Origin: Chloroflexota bacterium
GTDB taxonomy: Bacteria; Chloroflexota; Anaerolineae; Aggregatilineales; UBA2796
Assembly: GCA_003695215.1 (NCBI GenBank)
Contig: RFIM01000059.1
Location: forward strand, 1 to 13,884
Length of the DNA stretch: 13,884 nt
Direction of reading: 5' to 3'
The first letter of the stretch is position 1. The number at the start of each line of letters is the position of its first letter. Shown piece by piece: positions 6,881 through 13,459 of this stretch. The notes under the pieces are model-generated. The model was not told where the DNA came from, did not search any database, and saw only the letters and a list, made by a program, of their open reading frames with translations. Both the position numbers and the translations under genes were made by a program.

Positions 6881-8382
6881 GCCGCGCTGAGCCGCTCTAC
6901 CGCCCGCCGCTGGACGCCTTGCGGTTGCCGATCATCGGGCGCTTGCTCAAGGCACGGCGCGGCCGCCTGTTCTTCCAAATGCCGCTGCTCCTGATCGCGC
7001 TGCTGCTGATCTACGACGGCTTCACAGGCGAGCAGCTGGCATCGCGAAATTTGGCGACGGTCGGCGCGTGGGTGCATTATCGCGGCTTAGTGATCCTGGC
7101 GTTGCTCTTGGCAGGCAATCTATTCTGCATGAGCTGCCCGTTCACCTTGCCGCGCACGCTCGCCAAGCGCTGGGCAGGCAAGGGCAAGCGCTTCCCGCGA
7201 TTGTTGCGCAACAAGTGGCTCGCCATTGGCGGCTTATTCCTGATCTTCTGGCTCTACGAGGCAACTGACATGTGGGCGAGCCCGTTGCTGACGGCCTGGG
7301 TGATCGTCGCTTACTTCGTCGCCGCATTCGCCCTAGAGCTGCTCTTCAGCGAGTCGCCCTTCTGCAAATATGTGTGTCCGCTAGGCGCCTTTAACTTCGC
7401 CTACAGCACGCTCTCGCCCTTGCAGATCGGCGTGCGCGATCCGAAAACTTGCCAGAGCTGCGTTGGCAAGGAATGTATCAACGGTAGCTACAGCGCACAG
7501 CCCGTCATCGTAGTTGAGCCAATTGGCGAGAAGCCGCCGATCAGGCACGATGCGCGCGGCGTGCTCGGCTGCGGCACGTTGCTCTATGCGCCGCAAGTGA
7601 AGAGCAACATGGACTGCACGCTCTGCCTGGATTGCGCGCGCGCATGCCCGCACGATAACGTGATTCTCGGCTTGCGCTCGCCACTGCGCGAGCTGCAGCG
7701 CCCGCATAGCCTGCCCAAGCGCTGGGACGTGAACTTCCTGCTGGTGGCGCTAGCGTTCATGGGTGTGGTGAACGCCTTTGGCATGGTGCCGCCTGTCTAT
7801 GCCTTGCTGCGCGAGATGGCTTTGGCGCTCGGCACAGGCGCCGAATGGCTGCTCTTGCTGATCATCTTCTTCATTGGCAGTTTGGCCTTGCCTGCCTTGC
7901 TGAGCATCGGCGCGGCCTGGCTAGCGAACCTGCTGACAGGCAGGCAGCGGCGCCCACACGGGCTGCGCGATACGTTCGCGGCCTTTGCGCCGTCCTTTGT
8001 GCCGATAGGCGCGGGCATCTGGGCAGCGCACTATGGCTTCCATTTCATCGTCGGCGCGCTGACGATCGTGCCTGTGTTCCACAACTTCTTGCTCGATCAC
8101 GGCGTGACGCTCTTCGGCACGCAGGTCAATTGGCAGCTTGGCGCACTGGCCGAAGCTGATCAATTCGCTGTGGTGCAGGTGATTCTGCTGATCGGCGGCT
8201 ATCTGCTGAGCCTGATCTTGGCGCGGCGCATCGCCGTGCGCGAATACGGCCCTGCGCGCGCGCAAGGCGCCTTCTTGCCCTATGCGCTGCTCTTTTTGGC
8301 GCTCTTGTTGGCGGCCTTCTTCATCTTCAGCCAGCCAATGGAAATGCGCGGCACAGCTGAGTTAGATGGCTTGCTTCACTGA
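6877..8382 (+). CDS. Membrane polyferredoxin, FixG/CcoG- or NapH-like
   Basis: This 501-aa membrane protein combines 4Fe-4S sites with about ten hydrophobic segments. The cysteine groups are C84-x2-C87-P after the second helix, C163-x3-C167-P after the fourth, C192-x2-C195-x4-C200, and C247-x2-C250-x2-C253-x3-C257-P, a ferredoxin motif. The first two belong to the NapH/CcoG/NosR type of membrane ferredoxin; the last two would hold cytoplasmic clusters. The C-terminal half (from 285) adds at least four helices with possible heme-ligating histidines H385, H389, H402 and H408. CcoG reduces copper for cbb3 oxidase assembly, NapH and NosR pass quinol electrons to periplasmic reductases; the FixH-like partner favours the CcoG/FixG role. 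The extra membrane half is unlike E. coli NapH or typical FixG. No terminal oxidase or reductase is nearby. Its 3' end overlaps the convergent xdhC gene by 7 bp. Confidence 0.82.
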   Translation: MSRAEPLYRPPLDALRLPIIGRLLKARRGRLFFQMPLLLIALLLIYDGFTGEQLASRNLATVGAWVHYRGLVILALLLAGNLFCMSCPFTLPRTLAKRWAGKGKRFPRLLRNKWLAIGGLFLIFWLYEATDMWASPLLTAWVIVAYFVAAFALELLFSESPFCKYVCPLGAFNFAYSTLSPLQIGVRDPKTCQSCVGKECINGSYSAQPVIVVEPIGEKPPIRHDARGVLGCGTLLYAPQVKSNMDCTLCLDCARACPHDNVILGLRSPLRELQRPHSLPKRWDVNFLLVALAFMGVVNAFGMVPPVYALLREMALALGTGAEWLLLLIIFFIGSLALPALLSIGAAWLANLLTGRQRRPHGLRDTFAAFAPSFVPIGAGIWAAHYGFHFIVGALTIVPVFHNFLLDHGVTLFGTQVNWQLGALAEADQFAVVQVILLIGGYLLSLILARRIAVREYGPARAQGAFLPYALLFLALLLAAFFIFSQPMEMRGTAELDGLLH

Positions 8383-9203
8383 GCTTCGGCTTGCTGCAGC
8401 GTGCCGATCCATTGCATGGGCTTGCCATCACCGCCATTGCGCAGCATGACGATCTCGGCCATGATGCTCAGCGCGATCTCGCGCGGCGTCTCGGCGTTCA
8501 GTTCCAAGCCAATGGGCGCGCGCACGCGCGCGATCTGTTCACGGCTGAGGCCACGCTCTTCTAAGGCTTTCACAGTCAGCGCCCAGCGGCGTCGGCTGCC
8601 AATCAGGCCGATATAGGGCACAGGCGCGCTTAGCAAGGGCGGGAATAGCTGCTCATCTACGGGCAAGCCACGTGTGACGGCTGCGATGTAGGTCTGTGGC
8701 GTGAGCGGAATCTGAGAGGCGACTTGGCTGGGCGGTGCCACGAGGTAGCCATCCATGTTCGGAATGTGATCAGGGCTGCATAGCTCGGCGCGGTCGTCGC
8801 TGACGATCACGCGGAAGCCGAGCCATTTGCCCAGCTCGGCTAGGGCCTTGCCAACATGCCCACAGCCGATGACCACAAGCGTCGGCGGCGCGTTATACGG
8901 CTCGATATAGATATCGGCGTTGCCGCCACAGATACCTGGGTCGCCATCTTGCAAGTTGTTGAGGCGATAGTTGAGCAAGCGCGGCTGCCCATCAGCCAGC
9001 GCCGCCAAGCCATCTTGAATCACGCGGCTCTCCATGGCGCCGCCGCCGATAGTGCCGACGATCTTGCCATCGCTGTAGATGAGCATTTTGGTGCCGACAT
9101 GGCGCGGCATTGAGCCTTGCGTGCGCACGATAGTTGCCAATGCCACTGGCACATTCGCCTTGTGAGCCTGGTAAAGCGCTTCAAGCACGTTCTCTTCGTT
9201 CAT
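8376..9203 (-). CDS. XdhC/CoxI family protein
   Basis: XdhC proteins bind molybdenum cofactor, promote its sulfuration and deliver it to xanthine-dehydrogenase-type hydroxylases; CoxI relatives serve CO dehydrogenase. The 275-aa product has both expected domains. The N-terminal XdhC/CoxI domain carries the GSMPRHVGTKM (30-40) and GTIGGGAME (50-58) motifs and a CGG at 92-94. The C-terminal Rossmann domain has VVIGCGHVGKAL (110-121) and GLIGSRRR (199-206), followed by the RVRAPIGLELNAETPREIA block. Length is normal for the family. No molybdenum hydroxylase genes lie within the window, so the client enzyme is unknown. The ATG has only a weak AGAGA-type ribosome site, and a TAAAAT box at 9242-9247 (minus strand) could be the -10. 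Stop codons of this gene and the polyferredoxin gene overlap tail to tail. Confidence 0.9.
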   Translation of the reverse strand: MNEENVLEALYQAHKANVPVALATIVRTQGSMPRHVGTKMLIYSDGKIVGTIGGGAMESRVIQDGLAALADGQPRLLNYRLNNLQDGDPGICGGNADIYIEPYNAPPTLVVIGCGHVGKALAELGKWLGFRVIVSDDRAELCSPDHIPNMDGYLVAPPSQVASQIPLTPQTYIAAVTRGLPVDEQLFPPLLSAPVPYIGLIGSRRRWALTVKALEERGLSREQIARVRAPIGLELNAETPREIALSIMAEIVMLRNGGDGKPMQWIGTLQQAEAQ

Positions 9204-9277
9204 GCCGTCTCTAGAGAGTTTGCAGGTTGACGCTGCGCAGCATTTTAAGGAATTTCCTGACGCTTCGCCACTGCTTG

Positions 9278-9306
9278 TTGGTCAGATCGGTAAAGAGCGA
9301 TAAGAT
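9278..9306 (+). promoter_or_regulatory. Possible promoter of the PA14/SH3-M23 unit
   Basis: TTGGTC (9278-9283; 3 of 6) and TAAGAT (9301-9306; 4 of 6) are separated by exactly 17 bp. Transcription would start near 9313, 33 nt before the ATG at 9346. Moderate match only. Confidence 0.35.
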
Positions 9307-9345
9307 TAACGCCATTCTTTGCATGCGCGGAGTACGAGGTTTGAA

Positions 9346-10458
9346 ATGCGCTCATCGACTTTAGGACGGCTTTTCCTGGCGGCACTGATCCTCTCAGGCG
9401 CGCTCGCTATGCTGTTTGGGCGGCAACCTGCGCGAGCGCAGGGCATCACAGGCTCAAACTGGGAAGGCTACTATTGGTCAAATCCGAATTTCAGCGGCAG
9501 CCCAGCGCTATCTCGGATCGATCCTGCCATTTTGTTCAACTGGGCGACAGGCTCGCCGGCGCCGGGCATTATCCCGAACGATAACTTCAGTGTGCGCTGG
9601 TACAATCGGATTGCTTTTGCTGCCGGCACCTATCGCTTTCGCGCCGGCGCCGATGATGGCATTCGCGTCGCCATCAACGGCAATATCATCATCAACCGCT
9701 TCACGCCTGCTGTTGGCGGCTTCACAGTGAATACAGCCGATGTTGTCCTCGGCGCTGGGACGTATGAGATCATCGTGGACTATTACGAAGGCGTCGGCGA
9801 GGCAGGCGTGTTGTTCGATTGGACAGTCATCAGCGGCGGTGGCGACGCGCCTGGAGTCGGCACGACGCCTTTGGCGCCGCCTGTGGCTGCCACACCGACC
9901 AAAGTGCCTGTGGTGAAGGCTGTAGTGATCGTCGATCGCGCCAACATCCGCAGTGGGCCTGGCACCAACTTCCCGACCATTGGCGAGGCCTTCAAGGATC
10001 AGCAATTCACAGTCATCGGGCGCAACGGCGATTTCGGCTTTGAGACCTGGTACTTGCTGGACTTAGGCAGTGGCAGGCGCGGCTGGATGTTCCGTCAGGT
10101 CATTTACGTTTATGGCAGCAATCCTGCAGGCTTGCCGCGCACTCAAGAAGTGATCGACGCGCCTGCCATCAACACAGGCGGCGCGGATGCCGCTGCTAGT
10201 CAGCCGTCGGCAGTGCAGCCGTTTGAAGTACGCGGCATCGCGCGGAACAACGCCCTGGTGCGCAGCATCCCGAGCCTGAACGGCGAACGCGTCGGTGTGA
10301 TTCCCAAAGGCGCCAGCTTCCAAATTCTCAAGCTCAGCAATAACCAGGCCTGGGTGTATATCAGCTATGAGGATTTGCGCGGCTGGACGTACGTGCCGAA
10401 CATCCGCGTGACTGTCGGTCGGCTCGGCGTGCTGCCGCGAGGCAATACCGCGCCTTAA
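9346..10458 (+). CDS. Exported PA14-domain protein with two bacterial SH3 domains
   Basis: The 370-aa product has a signal peptide (residues 1-31, probable cut after ARA), then a PA14-type carbohydrate-binding domain (about 34-163). Its marks are WEGYYWSNPNFSGSP, FNWATGSPAPGIIPNDNFSVRW, and the AGTYRFRAGADDGIRVAING block that ends in a conserved strand. After a Pro/Thr linker (164-192) come two SH3_3 domains: 194-255, starting VDRANIRSGPGTNFP, and 292-356. Such SH3 domains commonly bind peptidoglycan, so the protein likely sits in the cell wall with the PA14 domain contacting glycans. The start at 9346 is chosen for its GAGG ribosome site (9336-9339) and good signal peptide; a TTG at 9319 would add nine residues. 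It is followed after only 2 nt by an M23 peptidase gene, so the pair are probably co-transcribed and serve the same wall-related job. No catalytic residues are seen. Confidence 0.88.
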   Translation: MRSSTLGRLFLAALILSGALAMLFGRQPARAQGITGSNWEGYYWSNPNFSGSPALSRIDPAILFNWATGSPAPGIIPNDNFSVRWYNRIAFAAGTYRFRAGADDGIRVAINGNIIINRFTPAVGGFTVNTADVVLGAGTYEIIVDYYEGVGEAGVLFDWTVISGGGDAPGVGTTPLAPPVAATPTKVPVVKAVVIVDRANIRSGPGTNFPTIGEAFKDQQFTVIGRNGDFGFETWYLLDLGSGRRGWMFRQVIYVYGSNPAGLPRTQEVIDAPAINTGGADAAASQPSAVQPFEVRGIARNNALVRSIPSLNGERVGVIPKGASFQILKLSNNQAWVYISYEDLRGWTYVPNIRVTVGRLGVLPRGNTAP

Positions 10459-10460
10459 GC

Positions 10461-12071
10461 ATGCTTATGTCTCATACTGCGCTGCGCAACGTGATCGGCA
10501 GCCTGACGCTGCTGCCGATCCTGCTCGGCGCGCCGAGCCAAGCTGACTCAAAGCCCTTCAGCTTGCCCTTCGCTGTGCCGCCAGGCGTGAACACTTGGCT
10601 GCTCGAGCAGCACTATGGCAATACGCAGGAAGCTTTCGTCTACGGCAAGTATTGGTACGCCGCAGGCCAAGGCTTGCACTTCGGCGTGGACTTTGAAGCG
10701 CCTTGCGGCACGCCTGTGATCGCCATCGCTGATGGCGTTGTGCGCGCCCTTGATAGCAGCCTCTTCGGCGCTGAGCCGCATAACCTAGTCATTCAGCACG
10801 AAGACCTCGGCTATGCCTCAGTCTATGGACACCTGCGCGCTCGCTCCCCGCTCACCCTCGGGCAGCCCGTGCAGCGCGGCGACCTCGTCGGCGAAGTTGG
10901 CGACCCTGATGGCACCTGCCAATCGCGGCCGCACCTGCACCTTGAAATCCGCTCCCTGGACTACCGCACAGCCTACAATCCCGCCGCCCTGATCGACGCC
11001 GATTGGCATCGCCTCGCCCAGCTCGGACGCCCGATCGGAATCACTTTCGCGCGCGACCTGAACAACCCGCAGCGCTGGCAGCGCCTCTTCGATCAGCCGA
11101 ACATCCAGATCGGCGGACCTGCCCTCAACGCCTATAGCCGCGCCTACCCGCCAACGGCCCGCCTCGCGCCGACGCCCTACACGCCGCCCGCGCTGCGCAC
11201 CTTGCCCGCAACCGCCTTCCAAGCCCGACGCCTGACTGCCCCGCCTTGCTGCAGCGGCGCCTGGTGGCAACCCAACGGCGAACTCGCCTATTTGGCTCAG
11301 CCAAGCGACCGCTTCCCGATGACGCCCTCGCCTGATGGCCGCTATGCCTTCGCCATTGAGCATGGACGCGCCTTCTTGATCGACCGATCGAGCGGATTGC
11401 GCACGCCCTTGCTCACGCGTGGCGCCTGGCCAACCTTCTCGCCGAGCGGCGCACAGCTGCTCTGGCATGTGCGCCCTGGCGATTACTTCCCCGCTATGCA
11501 GCCGCTGACTGAGATTTGGCTGGCCGACCTGAATGGCGAAGCACGCCTGCTGCGCACTTGGCAAGGCGGCGAAGTCTATTGGCTTGATGAAAAGCGCCTG
11601 CTGCTTGTGCAAGTGGCGCCGCGCACTCAGCGGCACACCCTCAGCTTGCTCGATCTGGACTCAGGACGCCTCGCCACGCTTGGCAGCTTCGATAACCTGC
11701 GCCGACTCAGCGTCGCGCCCGGCGGCCAGCACATCGCCTTCCTCCTGCCCTTCCAAGCCCAACCCCAGCACTCAGGCCTGTATGTGCTGGCCACCCGCCA
11801 AGGCGCCGCCCCGCAGAAGTTGCCCTTCATCGGCTCGTTCCGCTGGCAGGACTCCGAAAACCTGCTCTATATACCTTTCATGAGCGACGCGCCCGCCTTG
11901 CATCGCTATAATATCCGCACGCAACGCGTTCGCCGCCTTGAAGGCAACGCCGACCTCCTGCTCGTTGAAAATGACGAATGGTCGGTCGCACCTGATGGGC
12001 AGCGGATTGTCTTGCGCTCGGCGCGCGATGGCGCCCTGTGGCTGCTCAGCCTGCGCGATGCCACTTTCTAA
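10461..12071 (+). CDS. M23 (LytM) metallopeptidase fused to a TolB-like beta-propeller
   Basis: The 536-aa protein has a signal peptide (about 1-28), an M23 peptidase domain (about 55-175) and a C-terminal repeat region (about 265-530). The zinc and catalytic residues of LytM-type endopeptidases are intact: H73 and D77 in GLHFGVDFEAP, H124 in VYGHL, and H158-L-H160 in RPHLHLE. It should cut peptide cross-links of peptidoglycan. The C-terminal part repeats strands such as TPSPDGRYAFAIEHGRAFLI, FSPSGAQLLWHV, VAPGGQHIAFL and VAPDGQRIVLRS, the pattern of TolB/WD40-like propeller blades, with a Pro-rich linker before them. Propellers of this type bind proteins, so it may tether or regulate the peptidase. 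An alternative in-frame ATG exists at 10467. No Shine-Dalgarno at normal spacing is visible, which fits coupling to the PA14/SH3 gene. The fusion is uncommon among M23 enzymes I know. Confidence 0.87.
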   Translation: MLMSHTALRNVIGSLTLLPILLGAPSQADSKPFSLPFAVPPGVNTWLLEQHYGNTQEAFVYGKYWYAAGQGLHFGVDFEAPCGTPVIAIADGVVRALDSSLFGAEPHNLVIQHEDLGYASVYGHLRARSPLTLGQPVQRGDLVGEVGDPDGTCQSRPHLHLEIRSLDYRTAYNPAALIDADWHRLAQLGRPIGITFARDLNNPQRWQRLFDQPNIQIGGPALNAYSRAYPPTARLAPTPYTPPALRTLPATAFQARRLTAPPCCSGAWWQPNGELAYLAQPSDRFPMTPSPDGRYAFAIEHGRAFLIDRSSGLRTPLLTRGAWPTFSPSGAQLLWHVRPGDYFPAMQPLTEIWLADLNGEARLLRTWQGGEVYWLDEKRLLLVQVAPRTQRHTLSLLDLDSGRLATLGSFDNLRRLSVAPGGQHIAFLLPFQAQPQHSGLYVLATRQGAAPQKLPFIGSFRWQDSENLLYIPFMSDAPALHRYNIRTQRVRRLEGNADLLLVENDEWSVAPDGQRIVLRSARDGALWLLSLRDATF

Positions 12072-12082
12072 GGCGCACAGGC

Positions 12083-12111
12083 TACTCAACTTGGCAAAAA
12101 TATGGTAAAAC
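12083..12111 (+). promoter_or_regulatory. Possible promoter of the nitrilase-fold gene
   Basis: An extended -10-like box TGGTAAAAC (12103-12111) lies 17 bp after TACTCA (12083-12088). Both hexamers are only partial matches. A start near 12118 would give a leader of about 75 nt before the ATG at 12192. Confidence 0.3.
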
Positions 12112-12191
12112 TAATCCGCTCTGAACAAGCGTTCGATTCCCAATCAGCGCTGCAGAAAGCCCGCCCTGCATGATCGCAAGTGAGGTGTTAC

Positions 12192-13370
12192 ATGCGCGAA
12201 ATTACCGTCGCTGCTGTGCAGATGAAGCCTGAGCTAGGCAACGTCGGCAACAATTTGGTCAAAATGTCTGATTTCATCGCTGATATCGTCCGCGACCAAA
12301 AAGTGGACTTGATCGTCTTCCCAGAGCTAGCCATCAGCGGCTATGAGCTCGGCATGCAATTCACTGAGCTGGCACAGCGCGTGCCCGGCGCCGCCGTGAA
12401 CTTGCTAGCACAGCGCGCCGCCGACGCCGGCGTCTATCTCGCCTTTGGCATGCCCACCAAAGAAAAAGTTGAGAGCATCCTCTACAACAGCGCCGTGCTG
12501 ATCGGGCCAAGCGGCGATCTGCTGGGCGTCTATCACAAAGTCCATATGCGTGGCGAAGAGCGCATGGCCTTCCGCGAAGGCTTCAAGCTGCCCATCTTCG
12601 AGGCGCCCGATCTCGGCAAGATCGGCCTGCTGATCGGCTGGGACTTGGCCTTCCCGGAAGTAGCCCGCGCCATGGCCCTGGAAGGCGCTGAGCTGCTGTG
12701 CTGCCTAGCCAGCTGGGAAGCGCAGCACATCGATGAATGGCGCACCTATGCCCGCGCCCGCGCCTTTGAAAATGCCCTCTTCCTGGCCGCCGCCAACCGC
12801 ATCGGCGAAGATGTCACCTTGCGCTTCGGCGGCGAAAGCCTGATCGTCGATCCGCGCGGCCAAATTCTCGCCAGCCTCTCTGTTGAAGTCGACCTGCTGC
12901 AGGCCCTGCAGCGCCAGCAGGAAGCTCTCCTCAACCAACTCGAGCAGCTCCAAGCGCAGCGCGCCCAAGAGCATCAGACTGCCAAGAGCCTGCGCCAAGC
13001 CCTGATCGCTGCCCAAGACGCCGCCCTTGAAGCTGCCCAGAAAATTGAAGCCCTCGAGCGCGCCGCTCAGAAAGTCGCTGAAGCCGCCCTGGCCAGCAAC
13101 GGCCTTGAAAAAACGCCCGATCCTGAGCCCAGCAGCGCGCCTGAACCCGAACAAGCCGCCAAGCCCGCCTTCACGCCCGTTGACGTGCCCAGCCTGAGCG
13201 AACCCGACCTCAGCTTCCAGCGGCCTGAGCTGCCCAAGCCCGCTGAGCCCCGCGAAGGCTATTGCATCGCACACCTGGACTTGGACGACGTGCGCCGCTA
13301 TCGTGAAGCCTTCCAGACTTTGCAGGCCCGTCATCCCGCCGCTTATCGCATCCTTGCCAAGCGCTACTAA
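12192..13370 (+). CDS. Nitrilase-superfamily protein lacking catalytic Cys, with coiled-coil insertion
   Basis: The fold is carbon-nitrogen hydrolase: MREITVAAVQMKPELGNVGN at the start, catalytic Glu E45 in VFPELAISGY, Lys K116 in VYHKVHMRGEE, and the block GLLIGWDLAFPEVARAMALEGAELL. In active members this block reads I-C-(Y/W)-D; here position 149 is Gly (codon GGC), so the nucleophile Cys is missing. Between LASLSVE (about 232) and EGYCIAHLDLDDVRRY (about 355) lies an insertion of about 120 residues. Its first part (233-300) is Gln/Glu/Ala/Leu-rich and looks like a coiled coil; its second (305-352) is Pro/Glu-rich and probably disordered. The protein is 392 aa, against about 260-290 for a normal member. 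The start is the ATG with GAGG (12182-12185) six bases ahead; a GTG at 12180 is less likely. It probably has a binding or scaffold role. A single-base sequencing error (TGC to GGC) would restore the Cys and must be excluded. Confidence 0.88.
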   Translation: MREITVAAVQMKPELGNVGNNLVKMSDFIADIVRDQKVDLIVFPELAISGYELGMQFTELAQRVPGAAVNLLAQRAADAGVYLAFGMPTKEKVESILYNSAVLIGPSGDLLGVYHKVHMRGEERMAFREGFKLPIFEAPDLGKIGLLIGWDLAFPEVARAMALEGAELLCCLASWEAQHIDEWRTYARARAFENALFLAAANRIGEDVTLRFGGESLIVDPRGQILASLSVEVDLLQALQRQQEALLNQLEQLQAQRAQEHQTAKSLRQALIAAQDAALEAAQKIEALERAAQKVAEAALASNGLEKTPDPEPSSAPEPEQAAKPAFTPVDVPSLSEPDLSFQRPELPKPAEPREGYCIAHLDLDDVRRYREAFQTLQARHPAAYRILAKRY

Positions 13371-13374
13371 TTCA

Positions 13375-13410
13375 TGTAAGGCGTGCTGATTGACAGCAGC
13401 ACGCCTTACA
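13375..13410 (+). terminator. Long hairpin after the nitrilase-fold gene
   Basis: A perfect 14-bp stem TGTAAGGCGTGCTG/CAGCACGCCTTACA (13375-13388 with 13397-13410) with an 8-nt loop begins 5 nt after the TAA stop. It is positioned as a terminator, but no T-tract follows on the plus strand, and none is preceded by A-run for the minus strand. It overlaps the predicted P450 promoter. It could terminate in a T-independent way, protect the mRNA 3' end, or act in regulation of P450. Confidence 0.5.
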
Positions 13411-13419
13411 CGTTACAAT
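13390..13419 (+). promoter_or_regulatory. Sigma70-type promoter of the P450 gene
   Basis: A perfect -35 TTGACA (13390-13395) and a -10 TACAAT (13414-13419; 5 of 6) are separated by 18 bp. Transcription would start near 13426, giving a leader of about 34 nt. The -35 box lies in the loop of the hairpin at 13375-13410, and the spacer contains its right arm. Confidence 0.72.
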
Positions 13420-13445
13420 GCGCTTGCACGCCCGTAGTTTTGCTC

Positions 13446-13451
13446 AAGGAG
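13446..13451 (+). promoter_or_regulatory. Ribosome binding site of P450
   Basis: AAGGAG, a near-perfect Shine-Dalgarno, lies 8 nt ahead of the ATG at 13460. It is the best ribosome site in the window and fixes the start of the partial P450 gene. Confidence 0.8.
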
Positions 13452-13459
13452 CCTGAAGC

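Noticed and set aside
9208..9217. TCTCTAGAGA palindrome ahead of xdhC
   Set aside because: Only 10 bp, could occur by chance, and no second copy or matching promoter geometry is seen.
10818..11636. 272-codon minus-strand open frame inside the M23-propeller gene
   Set aside because: Shadow frame; no motifs, while the sense frame has the full M23 active site.
12705..13334. 209-codon minus-strand open frame inside the nitrilase-fold gene
   Set aside because: It is a shadow of a GC-rich coding region; the plus-strand frame has clear family motifs.
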